In this document: piece after piece, positions 1 through 10,215 of the stretch | How the letters are laid out: the number at the start of each line of letters is the position of its first letter | Position numbering within the stretch: position 1 is the stretch's first letter | Assembly: GCF_013285155.1 (NCBI RefSeq) | Contig: NZ_JABTEL010000004.1 | Location: 62,001-126,000, forward strand | Source of the DNA: Winogradskyella undariae | GTDB lineage: Bacteria > Bacteroidota > Bacteroidia > Flavobacteriales > Flavobacteriaceae | DNA length: 64,000 nucleotides | Reading direction: 5' to 3' | Notes under the pieces: model-generated | The model's database searches: none | The model's input: the letters and a program-made list of their open reading frames with translations, nothing else | Told to the model about the DNA's origin: nothing | Position numbers and translations under genes: made by a program

Positions 1-326
1 CACAAACATCACCTAACATGTACAATGCTTCTTTAGGTTATGCAGGAAAAAAATTCAGTTTACGTATATCTACTAATTATTCAGATTCTTACATCGATGA
101 AATTGGTGGAAATGCTTTTGAAGATCGTTATTATGACGAGCAGTTTTTCTTAGATTTTAATGCAAACATTGCACTTAGCAACAACTTAAGCATGTATGTT
201 AACTTAAACAACATCACTAACCAACCGTTACGTTATTACCAAGGTGTAAAAGGCAGAACAATGCAAATGGAGTACTACGAAAAGCGTTTAACTGTAGGAT
301 TAAAATATGACCTATTTAAAAAATAA
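1..326 (+). CDS. TonB-dependent receptor, C-terminal fragment
   Basis: The reading frame is already open at the first base and ends at a TAA at 324-326, so only about the last 108 residues are present. The visible part alternates polar and aromatic residues in beta-strand-like stretches (NASLGYAGKKFSLRIS, NNLSMYVNLNNITNQPLRYY, KRLTVGLKYDLF). It matches the end of an outer-membrane TonB-dependent receptor barrel, including the usual N-x-N-N-I-T-N-Q-P-L turn and an aromatic residue near the C-terminus. The substrate cannot be read from this fragment, but the phytase gene begins 5 nt later. The pair may import products of phytate breakdown; that is inference from context. Confidence 0.8.
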   Translation, partial: QTSPNMYNASLGYAGKKFSLRISTNYSDSYIDEIGGNAFEDRYYDEQFFLDFNANIALSNNLSMYVNLNNITNQPLRYYQGVKGRTMQMEYYEKRLTVGLKYDLFKK

Positions 327-330
327 GAAG

Positions 331-1344
331 ATGAAGAAAGTAATAATATTAAGTATCATGTCTATGGTAATTGTTTCATGTGGAAACGGTTTACCAGAAA
401 TAGCACCAACTTTAATAACCGAAAAATTACCACACGATAGTGATGATCCTGCAATATGGATTAACAAAGAAAACCCTGAGCAAAGTATTGTTTTCGGTAC
501 CAATAAAGACGAAGTTAATGGCGGTGTTTATGCGTTTGACTTAGATGGAAAAATTATCAAAGAAAAAAGTCTAACAGGAATTGCTTATCCTAATAACGTC
601 GATGTAGAATACGGATTTAAAATTAACGACTCTACAGAAACGGATATTATGGTATTTTCAGAAAGAGAAAAACATCAAATACGTATGTACTCTATTCCAG
701 ATATGACACCTTTAGATAATGGCGGATTTAAAGTATTTACTGAGGAAACGGATATAGAAATGAAACGACCAATGGGAGTTTCTATATATAAAAATCCTAA
801 AACAGAAGCTATTTCTGTATTTGTAAGTCGAAAAAATGGTCCTGTAGAAGGTTATTTACACCAGTATAGTTTAGAATCTGATTCTTTAGGTGTTCATGCT
901 AATCTTTTAAGAAAAGTAGGGAAATTTAGTGGAAAAAAAGAAATCGAAGCTATAGCTGTAGATGATGAATTAGGTTTTGTGTACTGCTCTGATGAAGGTG
1001 TTGGCATTAGAAAAATATATGCAGATCCTAAAATGGGAAATGAAGAGATTTCGCTATTTGGTGGTGAAAACTTTAAAAAGGACATTGAAGGTATTGCTAT
1101 AGCAACTTACCCAAATGGTGAAGGTTTTATTATCGTATCTAACCAACAAGATCATAGTTTTAACTTTTATAAACGTAGTGATAACAGCTATGTTAAAACC
1201 TTAAATTTAGGAACACTAGAAACGGATGGTTGCGATATTGTAACGACGTCCTTAGGAAAAAAATTCCCTAATGGTTTATTTGTATCTATGAATGATGAAA
1301 AAGACTTTTTCTATCATGCTGTAGATGCTTTAAATTTGAAATAA
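331..1344 (+). CDS. Phytase (3-phytase, beta-propeller type), lipoprotein
   Basis: A 337-residue protein that probably releases phosphate from phytate (inositol hexakisphosphate) at the cell surface or in the periplasm. It starts with a lipoprotein signal, a basic N-terminus and hydrophobic stretch ending in IVSC, so Cys18 or so would be lipidated. The rest fits the beta-propeller phytase family: DDPAIW near the N-terminus (calcium and active-site region), repeated blade-like segments, KEIEAIAVDDELGFVYCSDEG, and KDIEGIAIATYPNGEG with QQDHSFNFYKR near the end. The ATG at 331 is preferred to one at 307, which would lie inside the upstream gene and place residues before the signal peptide. It forms a likely transcription unit with the receptor upstream. 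Confidence 0.88.
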   Translation: MKKVIILSIMSMVIVSCGNGLPEIAPTLITEKLPHDSDDPAIWINKENPEQSIVFGTNKDEVNGGVYAFDLDGKIIKEKSLTGIAYPNNVDVEYGFKINDSTETDIMVFSEREKHQIRMYSIPDMTPLDNGGFKVFTEETDIEMKRPMGVSIYKNPKTEAISVFVSRKNGPVEGYLHQYSLESDSLGVHANLLRKVGKFSGKKEIEAIAVDDELGFVYCSDEGVGIRKIYADPKMGNEEISLFGGENFKKDIEGIAIATYPNGEGFIIVSNQQDHSFNFYKRSDNSYVKTLNLGTLETDGCDIVTTSLGKKFPNGLFVSMNDEKDFFYHAVDALNLK

Positions 1345-1363
1345 CAGCAAACACATAATTACT

Positions 1364-1400
1364 AAAAAACCCTTTCTTATATATTTAAGAAAGGGTTTTT
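1364..1400. terminator. Bidirectional intrinsic terminator
   Basis: A hairpin with the stem AAAAACCCTTTCTTA / TAAGAAAGGGTTTTT and a short AT loop, with A and T runs on both sides. It sits between the phytase gene and the convergent MutS-like gene and can serve both. Confidence 0.85.
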
Positions 1401-1403
1401 AAT

Positions 1404-3176
1404 TTATATAATTTCCATCTTCTTCAGTAGGAAACTGGCATTCATATTTTGGCAAACACCTTGCTTTAATTTATAATCGAAGAAGAGCTCATCATTTATA
1501 ATTTCGGCATCAAAATAATAGTTTTTTACGGCTACTAATTCTTTTTCAATTTCAGTAAGACTTAAATCGTGGGTTGCAATAATACCTGTAGCGTTTTGTT
1601 TCACTAATTTTTCAACAAACTTACGAGAGCCAATTGCTTTATCTGTACTGTTTGTTCCTTTTAGAATTTCATCTAGAATAACAAAATAGTTTTTATCATT
1701 TTCAATGGTATCTACCACAAACTTTAAGCGCGTAAGCTCACTAAAGAAGTACGAACTATCATCGGTTAATGAATCTGTAGTTCGCATACTTGTAATTAAC
1801 TTAATAGGCTTGTATTTACTTTGTTTTGCACAAATTGGTAGTCCAACATTAGCCATCACAATATGAAGCGCTATAGTTCTTAAAAACGTACTTTTCCCAG
1901 CCATGTTTGCACCGGTAACAATGAAAAATTGTTCTTCTTTTAACTCTAAATCACTATCTACACGTTTTTCTGCATTTAATAACGGATGCCCTAAACCTTC
2001 TGCTAAAATAGTCACCGGATCTTCCGTTATAATTGGGTAAGTAAAATCTTGATGATTAAAGGCATAATTACCAAAACTATTAAAGGCATCAAAAAAGGTA
2101 ACAACCTCAAACCAATCATCTACTTTATGCCCGTATTTAGAAATCCATTTTTCAACATTAAAACTATTTCTAATATCAATAAGAAGAAATCCATTCCCAA
2201 AAACAGCAGAGATCAAATTGTTTCTATTATCTAAAGCATCTAAAACCTTTGAGAATTTTGAAAATATCTCGGAAGCTTTTACATCTTCAGACTGAATCAA
2301 TTTTTGCTTTTCTTTTAATAATTCGGAAGTAAATTCTGTGGTTTCAATCGCTTTTAACAACAATGCATATTGTCTAAAAGTATCTTTTGCGCGTTCCGTA
2401 TGTTGTGAAAGGTTATTAATCTGTTTTAAATAACGACCTGTAATCCCTAAACCTAATAATAACCAATAACCTGCTATAGAAATCGATATAATTTCAGTAA
2501 TTCCTAAGCCTAAAAGTACAACCGATGCCATAGCATATACGATGGTTAAAATATACTGTGTTTTACCTAAAAAAGGTTTATATTCTTTTAACCAGGTAAT
2601 GATTGACGTTGCAGAATGCTCTATCTCCACGCCTTGAGCTACAGCAACATAATTTTGTCTCCATTTTGGTAAATCTGCTAATTCGTTTATAGCTTCTTGT
2701 CGCTCTTTGATATTAGTTATATCGTTAGAAAGTAAATTTTCACTCAATTTCTGAGCACCTTCTTTAAGTGCTGTTCTATTCATAAATTGAAAGAAAGAGC
2801 CTTTACCAAATAAATCGATATCTAGACTAAAAAAGTGTTTAGGGTTTTGAAACGCTTCCCCATCTGCTCTTTCATAAAAATCACCTTTTGCTATTTTTAA
2901 TTCTTCCTCATTAATAGCAATTAACCTTTTATGTAAGTTTCGTTTCGATTTTAGATCTGTATAGCGAGTTAATAGAAACAAAAAACAAGCAATACCAACT
3001 AAAGCAATTCCTGCAGCGATTTGCCAGTTCTGATAGGTAAAATAAATTCCTGTTACTACAAGTACAAAAATGGTAAGTCTAAGTATACTATATAAGCTAA
3101 GCTTTTTAAATATTTGTTTAGAAGCTGCTTGATTTATTTCTAGTTGTTCTTTGTAAAAAGACGCTGGATTTTGCAT
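1404..3176 (-). CDS. MutS-family ATPase with N-terminal membrane segments
   Basis: A 590-residue protein with the C-terminal ATPase domain of the MutS family: Walker A GANMAGKST at residue 422, a DSSYFFSE stretch, Walker B FVILDEILKGTN and the ATHDLSL histidine loop. It lacks the MutS mismatch-recognition domain. Instead it has hydrophobic segments at about residues 28-66 and 205-245, so it is predicted to be membrane-bound. The middle part (about 250-400) resembles the MutS lever/clamp helices. This is a non-canonical MutS homologue common in Bacteroidota; a role in mismatch repair is not supported and its function is unknown. It stands alone, convergent with the phytase gene. Confidence 0.8.
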   Translation of the reverse strand: MQNPASFYKEQLEINQAASKQIFKKLSLYSILRLTIFVLVVTGIYFTYQNWQIAAGIALVGIACFLFLLTRYTDLKSKRNLHKRLIAINEEELKIAKGDFYERADGEAFQNPKHFFSLDIDLFGKGSFFQFMNRTALKEGAQKLSENLLSNDITNIKERQEAINELADLPKWRQNYVAVAQGVEIEHSATSIITWLKEYKPFLGKTQYILTIVYAMASVVLLGLGITEIISISIAGYWLLLGLGITGRYLKQINNLSQHTERAKDTFRQYALLLKAIETTEFTSELLKEKQKLIQSEDVKASEIFSKFSKVLDALDNRNNLISAVFGNGFLLIDIRNSFNVEKWISKYGHKVDDWFEVVTFFDAFNSFGNYAFNHQDFTYPIITEDPVTILAEGLGHPLLNAEKRVDSDLELKEEQFFIVTGANMAGKSTFLRTIALHIVMANVGLPICAKQSKYKPIKLITSMRTTDSLTDDSSYFFSELTRLKFVVDTIENDKNYFVILDEILKGTNSTDKAIGSRKFVEKLVKQNATGIIATHDLSLTEIEKELVAVKNYYFDAEIINDELFFDYKLKQGVCQNMNASFLLKKMEII

Positions 3177-3210
3177 AAGTCTATAATAAAATTGAAATAT
3201 AAGAAAAGAA

Positions 3211-3243
3211 AAAATCCCAAGACATAATTATGCTTGGGATTTA
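3211..3243 (-). terminator. Terminator of the sdh operon
   Basis: Inverted repeat AAATCCCAAG / CTTGGGATTT around a CATAATTATG loop, 45 nt past the end of sdhB and before the next minus-strand gene. Confidence 0.75.
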
Positions 3244-3288
3244 TATATCATTTAACGTCTTCTGTTGAGAAGAAATTAGGTTTTAATC

Positions 3289-4035
3289 TTAACCTTTAAT
3301 GTTTGCTGACATAAATTCACGGTTCATACGAGCAATGTTTTCTAAAGAAATTCCTTTAGGACATTCTACCTCACATGCACCAGTGTTTGTACAGTTACCA
3401 AAACCTTCAAGATCCATTTGTGCTACCATGTTTTTAACACGATCTGCAGCTTCAACTTGTCCTTGAGGTAATAAAGCATATTGAGATACTTTAGCTCCTA
3501 CAAATAACATAGCAGAAGAGTTTTTACAACTCGCTACACAAGCACCACAACCAATACAAGTTGCTGCATCCATAGCTTCGTCTGCTGCGTGTTTAGAAAT
3601 AGGAAGTGAGTTAGCATCTTGTGTATTACCAGAAGTGTTTACAGAAATATAACCACCTGCTTGTTGAATACGCTCAAAAGCCATTCTGTCTACAATTAAA
3701 TCTTTAATTACAGGAAAAGCTGCTGCTCTCCATGGTTCAATTGTAATAGTATCACCATCGTTAAACATACGCATGTGTAACTGGCAAGTTGTGATTCCAC
3801 GGTCAGGACCATGAGCTTCACCGTTAATATATAAAGAACACATTCCGCAAATTCCTTCACGACAATCATGATCAAAAGCAACAGGTTCTTCACCTGTATT
3901 TACTAATTGTTCATTTAAAACATCCATCATTTCTAAGAAAGACATATGTTCTGAAATATCAGTTACTTTATAATCGACCATTTGACCCTTATCTTGTGAG
4001 TCTTTTTGTCTCCAAATTTTAAGTGTTAAATCCAT
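3289..4035 (-). CDS. sdhB: Succinate dehydrogenase / fumarate reductase iron-sulfur subunit
   Basis: A 248-residue subunit that passes electrons from the flavoprotein to the membrane cytochrome b in succinate:quinone oxidoreductase (TCA cycle and complex II). Cysteines for three clusters are visible: the 2Fe-2S set at C58, C63 and C66 ([10 protein letters not shown]) with C84, a ferredoxin-type [11 protein letters not shown] at 160-170, and [12 protein letters not shown] at 215-226. It is the last gene of sdhCAB on the minus strand, with 10 nt between it and sdhA, and a terminator follows. Confidence 0.96.
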   Translation of the reverse strand: MDLTLKIWRQKDSQDKGQMVDYKVTDISEHMSFLEMMDVLNEQLVNTGEEPVAFDHDCREGICGMCSLYINGEAHGPDRGITTCQLHMRMFNDGDTITIEPWRAAAFPVIKDLIVDRMAFERIQQAGGYISVNTSGNTQDANSLPISKHAADEAMDAATCIGCGACVASCKNSSAMLFVGAKVSQYALLPQGQVEAADRVKNMVAQMDLEGFGNCTNTGACEVECPKGISLENIARMNREFMSANIKG

Positions 4036-4045
4036 AATGTCAATC

Positions 4046-6058
4046 TTATTTGTATGAACGTTGTTTTAGTTCAATATCTTTAAATTCTAATTCTTCTTTA
4101 TGTAAAACCGCATCTGCTGGTTCTCCTTTGTATTCCCAAGCTGATACAAAAGCGTAATCTTTATCGTTACGTTTTGCTTCTCCTTTTTGTTCTCCATCTA
4201 GTTCTACAGACTCTTCTCTAAAGTGTCCACCACAAGATTCGTTTCTTTCTAAAGCATCTTTAGCAAATAATTCTCCTAATTCTAAGAAATCTGCAACACG
4301 ACCCGCTTTTTCTAATTCTACATTCATTTCGTTTGCAGTACCAGGAACTTTTACTTCTTTCCAGAATTCTTCACGAATCGCTTTAATTTCAGCCATAGCT
4401 TCCGTTAAATCTTTTGCGTTTCTAGACATTCCTACTTTGTCCCACATTACTTTCCCAAGACGTTTATGGAAATGATCGACAGATTTAGTTCCCTCATTAT
4501 TAATAAAGAATTCTATTCTATCTCTTACTTCTTTTTCAACTTCATCAAATTCTTTTGTTTCAGTTGAAATTTTTCCTGTTCTAATATCATTAGATAAGTA
4601 ATCACCAATTGTATAAGGTAATACAAAATAACCATCAGCTAAACCTTGCATTAAAGCAGAAGCACCAAGTCTGTTTGCACCATGATCAGAGAAGTTAGCT
4701 TCACCAATACAGTATAAACCTTCAACAGTAGTCATTAAGTTATAATCAACCCAAACACCACCCATTGTATAGTGTGTTGCAGGATAAATCATCATTGGAG
4801 TTTCATATGGATTTTCAGCGATGATTTTTTCATACATCTGAAATAAGTTACCATACTTACTTTCTATAATTCCTTGACCTAATTTTTTAATTTCTGCGTC
4901 AGAAGCATTTTTAATTCCATGAATCTTTGCTTGCTCTTTACCATAACGTACAAAAGCAGATGCGAAATCTAAATATACAGCTTCTCCTGTTCCATTAACA
5001 CCATAACCAGCATCGCAACGTTCTTTTGCTGCTCTAGATGCTACATCACGTGGTACTAAGTTACCAAAAGCAGGGTAACGACGTTCTAAATAGTAATCTC
5101 TATCTTCTTCTGCAATATCAGTAGGTTTTAATTTTCCTTGTTGTATTGCTTTAGCGTCTTCTAATTTTGCAGGAACCCAAATTCTACCATCATTACGTAA
5201 TGACTCTGACATCAACGTTAATTTAGATTGGTAATCTCCTGAACGAGGAATACACGTTGGGTGAATTTGTGTAAAACAAGGATTTGCGAAATACGCTCCT
5301 TTTTTATGTATTTTCCAAGCTGCAGTGGCATTAGACCCCATAGCATTTGTTGATAAAAAATATACATTTCCGTAACCTCCAGTTGCTATAACTACGGCGT
5401 GAGCTGAGTGACGTTCTATTTCTCCTGTAATTAAATTACGAGCAATAATACCTCTTGCTTTTCCATCAACTTTTACAACATCTAACATTTCGTGACGGTT
5501 GAACATCTCAATCTTACCACGAGCAATCTGACGGTTCATTGCAGAATAAGCTCCTAATAATAATTGTTGTCCTGTTTGTCCTTTAGCGTAAAACGTTCTT
5601 GATACTAATACACCACCAAATGAACGGTTATCTAATAATCCACCATAATCACGTGCAAAAGGAACACCTTGAGCAACACATTGGTCAATAATATTACCAG
5701 ATACCTCAGCTAAACGATATACGTTTGCTTCTCGTGAACGGTAATCTCCACCTTTTACAGTATCATAAAAAAGACGGTAATTAGAGTCACCATCTCCCAT
5801 GTAATTTTTTGCTGCGTTAATACCACCTTGAGCCGCAATTGAGTGCGCTCTACGAGGTGAATCTTGGTAAGCAAAAGCTTTTACGTTATATCCTAATTCT
5901 GCTAAAGTTGCTGCTGCAGAACCTCCAGCTAATCCTGTTCCTACTACAATAATGTCGATATGACGTTTGTTTGCAGGGTTTACAAGATTGATATTATCTT
6001 TATAAGTTGTCCATTTATCTTTAATTGGACCTTCTGGTACTTTTGAATCTAAAGCCAT
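4046..6058 (-). CDS. sdhA: Succinate dehydrogenase / fumarate reductase flavoprotein subunit
   Basis: A 670-residue FAD subunit that oxidises succinate to fumarate on the cytoplasmic side of the inner membrane. It shows the dinucleotide-binding motif [13 protein letters not shown] near residue 38, the [14 protein letters not shown] stretch whose His normally carries covalent FAD, a HPTC motif in the substrate domain, and [16 protein letters not shown] near the FAD-binding end. The length (about 670, against about 590 in proteobacterial SdhA) and the C-terminal extension are typical of the Bacteroidota and epsilonproteobacterial type. It lies 12 nt after sdhC and 10 nt before sdhB. Confidence 0.96.
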   Translation of the reverse strand: MALDSKVPEGPIKDKWTTYKDNINLVNPANKRHIDIIVVGTGLAGGSAAATLAELGYNVKAFAYQDSPRRAHSIAAQGGINAAKNYMGDGDSNYRLFYDTVKGGDYRSREANVYRLAEVSGNIIDQCVAQGVPFARDYGGLLDNRSFGGVLVSRTFYAKGQTGQQLLLGAYSAMNRQIARGKIEMFNRHEMLDVVKVDGKARGIIARNLITGEIERHSAHAVVIATGGYGNVYFLSTNAMGSNATAAWKIHKKGAYFANPCFTQIHPTCIPRSGDYQSKLTLMSESLRNDGRIWVPAKLEDAKAIQQGKLKPTDIAEEDRDYYLERRYPAFGNLVPRDVASRAAKERCDAGYGVNGTGEAVYLDFASAFVRYGKEQAKIHGIKNASDAEIKKLGQGIIESKYGNLFQMYEKIIAENPYETPMMIYPATHYTMGGVWVDYNLMTTVEGLYCIGEANFSDHGANRLGASALMQGLADGYFVLPYTIGDYLSNDIRTGKISTETKEFDEVEKEVRDRIEFFINNEGTKSVDHFHKRLGKVMWDKVGMSRNAKDLTEAMAEIKAIREEFWKEVKVPGTANEMNVELEKAGRVADFLELGELFAKDALERNESCGGHFREESVELDGEQKGEAKRNDKDYAFVSAWEYKGEPADAVLHKEELEFKDIELKQRSYK

Positions 6059-6070
6059 ATATATTTAAGA

Positions 6071-6733
6071 TTAATGGTTAAAGTGGTGAAATAATGCTAC
6101 GATAACAAAACCTAAAGGAATGATAATTGAATATGCTAACCCAAAGTTTTTAAAGAATTTCTTTCTACTAGAAGCAACTCCCATTGACTGTAAAGAAGAA
6201 GTAAATCCGTGCATTAAGTGTAATGATAAGAAGACAAAAGCTACTACATATGCTATAACTCTCCATATTGGAACAAACTTATGTTGTAACTCACCAAAGT
6301 ATCTTGTTGGATCTTCTGGTAATACTTCTATATATTTATGGTTAATTTCTGGAACCCAAAAATCAATAAAGTGAAGTACAATAAATGCTAAAATAGCAAG
6401 TCCACTGTAAATCATGTTTCTACTCATCCATGATGAGTTTGCTGCTCCATTATTTTTTTTGTAGCTAATATTCCCTACAGCTTTTCTATTTCTCACTTCT
6501 AAAACAAACCCAAGTACAAAGTGAAAAATCACTCCGAAAACTAAAACGGGTTGTAGCGCAAATTGTACTAACGGATTGGTTCCCATAAAATGAGATAATT
6601 CGTTAAACAAGTCAGCACTAAAAACTGACGTAATGTTAACTGCTAAGTGAATAATTAAGAAAAAAATTAGGAATAACGCAGAAAGTGCCATGGCAATCTT
6701 TCTTCCTATCGACGAATTTAGAATTCCGCTCAT
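6071..6733 (-). CDS. sdhC: Succinate dehydrogenase cytochrome b subunit
   Basis: A 220-residue membrane anchor with five hydrophobic segments (about 10-35, 58-78, 105-125, 158-178 and 195-216). Histidines are spaced as expected for di-haem ligands (FLIIHLAVN, FHFVLGF, LHFIDFW, LHLMHGF). The single fused cytochrome b subunit is characteristic of Bacteroidota complex II, so no sdhD is expected. It is the first gene of the operon, about 25 nt downstream of a good promoter. Confidence 0.93.
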   Translation of the reverse strand: MSGILNSSIGRKIAMALSALFLIFFLIIHLAVNITSVFSADLFNELSHFMGTNPLVQFALQPVLVFGVIFHFVLGFVLEVRNRKAVGNISYKKNNGAANSSWMSRNMIYSGLAILAFIVLHFIDFWVPEINHKYIEVLPEDPTRYFGELQHKFVPIWRVIAYVVAFVFLSLHLMHGFTSSLQSMGVASSRKKFFKNFGLAYSIIIPLGFVIVALFHHFNH

Positions 6734-6761
6734 TGTTGATTTGATTAGTTTTTATGTTTAA

Positions 6762-6792
6762 CAAAGATACACAGCAAATGGGTTTTTGACAA
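6762..6792 (-). promoter_or_regulatory. sdhC: Bacteroidota-type promoter of sdhCAB
   Basis: Read on the minus strand: a TTG at -33, 20 nt, then TATCTTTG, matching the TAnnTTTG -7 box. The predicted start is about 20 nt before the sdhC ATG. Confidence 0.65.
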
Positions 6793-6916
6793 CTTCACCG
6801 TGTTATAAATAATTTATTTAGAATCAATTTAATTAGCCGTCAATGCCATTGTTAGTCCTCCTCTAGAACACATCATAAAGTCAATGAATACAACACTTTA
6901 GAACACGCTCTATCAA

Positions 6917-8533
6917 TTACAACACTGCCATTATTTCGGCAATTATTATAATTAAGACCAATGAAAAAGGATAAACTGCAGCATAAGCAATTTGAGGCGC
7001 TTCAGATTCTGTCATAGAATCCGCAGCACTTAAACCCGGTGTTGATGTCATTCCACCTGTTAAAGCACCTAAAATAGACAAGAAATTAATCTTCATAAAA
7101 AAGCGACCTACAATAACTGTTATAATCATTGGCACTAATGTAATAATTGCTCCATATAGAAATAAAACAACCCCATGCTCTTGAATGGCTGAAACCAAAC
7201 TTTGTCCTGCATTTAAGCCAACGGGAGTTAAAAATAACAACAGTCCAAATTGACGTAATATTTGATTTGCAGGACCTGTCAAATTCCAAATTACACCAGC
7301 AAATTTACCTTTCCAACTTAAAAATATTGATGCTAAAAGTACACCCCCTGTTAAACCCAATTTAAGATGCATACTTCCTAATGGAATAGCAATAAAACCA
7401 AGTATTACACCGATAGCGATACCAAATGCAACAGGTAAAAAACTTGTTTCTCCTATTCTTTTTAAACTATCACCAAAAAGCTGTGTTACTGCTGACACAT
7501 TACCCTTAGAAGAAGATACTAAAACTTTATCACCATATTTAACTCGAGTTGTAGGGTGAGGTGCTAAATCTATACTAGCTCTTCTTATTCGTGTGATGGT
7601 TGCCGAGTAATTTTCAAAAAGGTTAAGTTCTTTTATTGTTTTGTTAACCACAGTATCATTACTAACAACATACCACTTAATATCGTATTTGCCACTACGT
7701 GGTATTTCTATATCAGTAACTTTACCTAACAATAGCTCTATACGACTTAATGCATTGACAGTCCCAACCGCTTTTATAATATCACCTGTCTCTAAAATAG
7801 TATCACGTGTTGGATAGAACGGAAGTTGATTAGGTTTCATTATACGAGAAATATTCGCCTTAGTCATAAAACGTATTCTCAATTCTTTAATCGTTTTCCC
7901 GTTTACATTTTCATTAGAAATAATTAAATTCTTATTAATTACCGGAGGTGTACTTGATTTTGATATCTCTTCAAAATTCTTCTCTTCAGTTTTAATATTC
8001 ACTTTAAATAATAAAGGCCCAAGCTTTACAAATAAAATAACTCCTAAAACACCAAACGGATATGCAATACCATAACCAATGGATGCTAACGGTGACCCTG
8101 AAGCTTCTATAGATGCTGCCAAACCCGGTGTAGAAGTTAATGCACCTGTTAGCAAACCACTCATCATGTTCATATCTACATCATAAATATAAGAAATAGA
8201 TATAGCTGTAAGCCCACCGGCTGTGACACTAATTCCTGCAAGCAGAATAAGTTTTGCTCCATTCTCTTTAAATGAACTAAAAAACGAAGGCCCAGCTTGC
8301 ATACCAATTGTGTAAATAAACAATACTAAACCTACACTCTGTATAATCGGTGGAATACTAAAATTTACGCCATAAAAATTATATAAATACCCAAAGAAAA
8401 TAGCCACAAAGATAACTGCCGAAGTATCAAAGCTAATTCCCTTTATTCGCACATTACCAAGCGCAATCCCAAAGCCAATAACTAGGAATAATACAAAGTA
8501 GTCTTTGGTGAGTAATTCTGAAATAAATCCCAT
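6917..8533 (-). CDS. AspT/YidE/YbjL-family transporter
   Basis: A 538-residue inner-membrane protein built as two similar transporter halves around two cytoplasmic RCK_C (TrkA-C) domains. Each half contains a glycine-rich motif with TSTPGL (GALTSTPGLAAS around residue 135 and GGMTSTPGLSAAD near the end). The RCK_C domains lie at about 205-290 and 295-370 (ETGDIIKAVG, KYGDKVLVSS). The AspT family exchanges aspartate/alanine or other anions, but the substrate here is unknown. The ATG at 8533 is chosen over a TTG two codons upstream. It is a single gene, separated from sdhC by about 180 nt. Confidence 0.85.
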   Translation of the reverse strand: MGFISELLTKDYFVLFLVIGFGIALGNVRIKGISFDTSAVIFVAIFFGYLYNFYGVNFSIPPIIQSVGLVLFIYTIGMQAGPSFFSSFKENGAKLILLAGISVTAGGLTAISISYIYDVDMNMMSGLLTGALTSTPGLAASIEASGSPLASIGYGIAYPFGVLGVILFVKLGPLLFKVNIKTEEKNFEEISKSSTPPVINKNLIISNENVNGKTIKELRIRFMTKANISRIMKPNQLPFYPTRDTILETGDIIKAVGTVNALSRIELLLGKVTDIEIPRSGKYDIKWYVVSNDTVVNKTIKELNLFENYSATITRIRRASIDLAPHPTTRVKYGDKVLVSSSKGNVSAVTQLFGDSLKRIGETSFLPVAFGIAIGVILGFIAIPLGSMHLKLGLTGGVLLASIFLSWKGKFAGVIWNLTGPANQILRQFGLLLFLTPVGLNAGQSLVSAIQEHGVVLFLYGAIITLVPMIITVIVGRFFMKINFLSILGALTGGMTSTPGLSAADSMTESEAPQIAYAAVYPFSLVLIIIIAEIMAVL

Positions 8534-8843
8534 ATTCAATAACTATTTTTATTTAGCTGAACAAAAGTATACGGTTGCTCAATTCAATTTTATGATTAAT
8601 ATCACTTTATAGGTCATCACCACAAATAATAATTAAATTTTTATTCTTGAATACCTCGTAAACATTGAGCGAATACGTTGTAGTAAGTTTTTATATTTAA
8701 TTTCAACCTCAACTTTCAGGTTCATTATAATTGTAAAATTAACAATGATAATGAAATGTTAAAAACCTAAGATACAAAACTCCTATTTTAAGTATTCGTT
8801 AAATAAAACCTTAGCTTTGTAATTCAAAATAAATTCCAAAATT
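8534..8843. other. Intergenic region with divergent promoters
   Basis: An AT-rich gap of about 310 nt between divergent genes. Near its right end TAGCTTTG at 8812-8819 fits the TAnnTTTG -7 box, 24 nt before the aminopeptidase ATG. No reading frame or strong hairpin was seen in the rest. Confidence 0.5.
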
Positions 8844-10133
8844 ATGAAATACAATCAAATTAACTCCGATCTCTTCATAAACAACAGAAAAAACTTTAAA
8901 AACAAAATGGTTAGCAACAGTTTAGCTGTTTTTAACTCTAATGATGTTTACCCAATTGGGGCTGATAGTACTATACCTTTTCAGCAAGATAGAAACATAT
9001 TTTATTTAAGTGGTGTAGATCAAGAAGAAAGTGTTTTAATACTTTTTCCTGATTGCCCGAATCCAAAACATCGAGAAATTTTATTTTTAACCGAAACAAA
9101 TGCACATATCGCTGTTTGGGAAGGTGAAAAACTAACTAAAGAAAAAGCTTTTGAAACCTCTGGTGTAAGTACCGTTTATTGGCTTCAAGATTTTGACCGT
9201 GTCATGAAAGAAATTATGTCTCAAGCAGACACAATCTACATTAACACTAATGAACATTACCGCGCTAGCGTAGCAACTGAAACACGCGAAGATCGATTTA
9301 ATAAAGCTGTTAAAGCACAATTCCCTGCGCATAAAGTAGAAAAAAGCAACCCTATTTTACAACGTTTACGTTCTGTAAAACATCCTTTAGAATTAGACAT
9401 TATACAAGAAGCTTGTAACATTACAGAAAAAGGATTTAGAAGAATCTTAGAATTTGTAAAACCAGATGTTTGGGAATACAATATTGAAGCGGAGTTTATG
9501 CACGAGTTTTTAAACAATCGCTCAAAAGGATTTGCATACACACCAATTGTCGCTTCAGGAAACAACGCCAACGTTTTACACTATATTGAAAACAACAAAC
9601 AATGTAAAGCTGGTGATTTAATTCTTTTAGATATCGGAGCAGAATACGCTAATTACGCAAGTGATATGAGTAGAACGATTCCTGTTTCTGGTAAATTTAC
9701 TAAACGCCAAAAAGAAGTTTACAATGCTATAAATCGTGTAAAAAATGAAGCAACCAAAATGTTAACTCCCGGAACAATTTGGGCAGATTACCATAATGAA
9801 GTAGGAAAAATAGCAACTTCAGAAATGTTAAGCTTAGGACTACTAGATAAAGCTGATGTACAGAATGAGGATAAAGATTGGCCTGCTTATAAAAAATATT
9901 TTATGCACGGAACATCTCACCACATGGGATTAGATACTCATGATTACGGTATTCTACACGAACCAATGAAAGCCAACATGGTATTTACCGTAGAACCTGG
10001 CTTTTACATTCCAGATGAAGGTTTCGGAATCCGTATTGAAGATGATGTTGTTATACAAGAAAGCGGTGAACCTTTCAACTTAATGCGTAATATCCCTATT
10101 GAAGCAGATGAGATTGAAGATCTTATGAACTAA
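8844..10133 (+). CDS. pepP: Xaa-Pro aminopeptidase (aminopeptidase P family)
   Basis: A 429-residue cytoplasmic metallopeptidase that removes N-terminal residues preceding proline. It has an N-terminal creatinase-like domain (1-170) and a C-terminal pita-bread domain. The five expected metal ligands are visible: two Asp in LLDIGAEYANYASDMSRT, His in HGTSHHMGLD, Glu in VEPGFYI and Glu in IRIEDDVV. The length is normal for the family. It is monocistronic, with a strong terminator shared with the convergent aspartate kinase gene. Confidence 0.93.
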   Translation: MKYNQINSDLFINNRKNFKNKMVSNSLAVFNSNDVYPIGADSTIPFQQDRNIFYLSGVDQEESVLILFPDCPNPKHREILFLTETNAHIAVWEGEKLTKEKAFETSGVSTVYWLQDFDRVMKEIMSQADTIYINTNEHYRASVATETREDRFNKAVKAQFPAHKVEKSNPILQRLRSVKHPLELDIIQEACNITEKGFRRILEFVKPDVWEYNIEAEFMHEFLNNRSKGFAYTPIVASGNNANVLHYIENNKQCKAGDLILLDIGAEYANYASDMSRTIPVSGKFTKRQKEVYNAINRVKNEATKMLTPGTIWADYHNEVGKIATSEMLSLGLLDKADVQNEDKDWPAYKKYFMHGTSHHMGLDTHDYGILHEPMKANMVFTVEPGFYIPDEGFGIRIEDDVVIQESGEPFNLMRNIPIEADEIEDLMN

Positions 10134-10157
10134 AAATCTTCATCTAAATCACATATT

Positions 10158-10194
10158 AAAAAGCCAAAACATTTATTTGTTTTGGCTTTTTTTT
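10158..10194. terminator. Bidirectional intrinsic terminator
   Basis: Stem AAAAAGCCAAAAC / GTTTTGGCTTTTT with an ATTTATTT loop and a T run, placed between the convergent pepP and aspartate kinase genes. Confidence 0.88.
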
Positions 10195-10215
10195 GAACAA
10201 ATAAAAATTAATCAA

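Noticed and set aside
7086..7365. Open frames on both strands inside the AspT/YidE transporter gene
   Set aside because: They overlap the conserved transporter frame and have no independent features.
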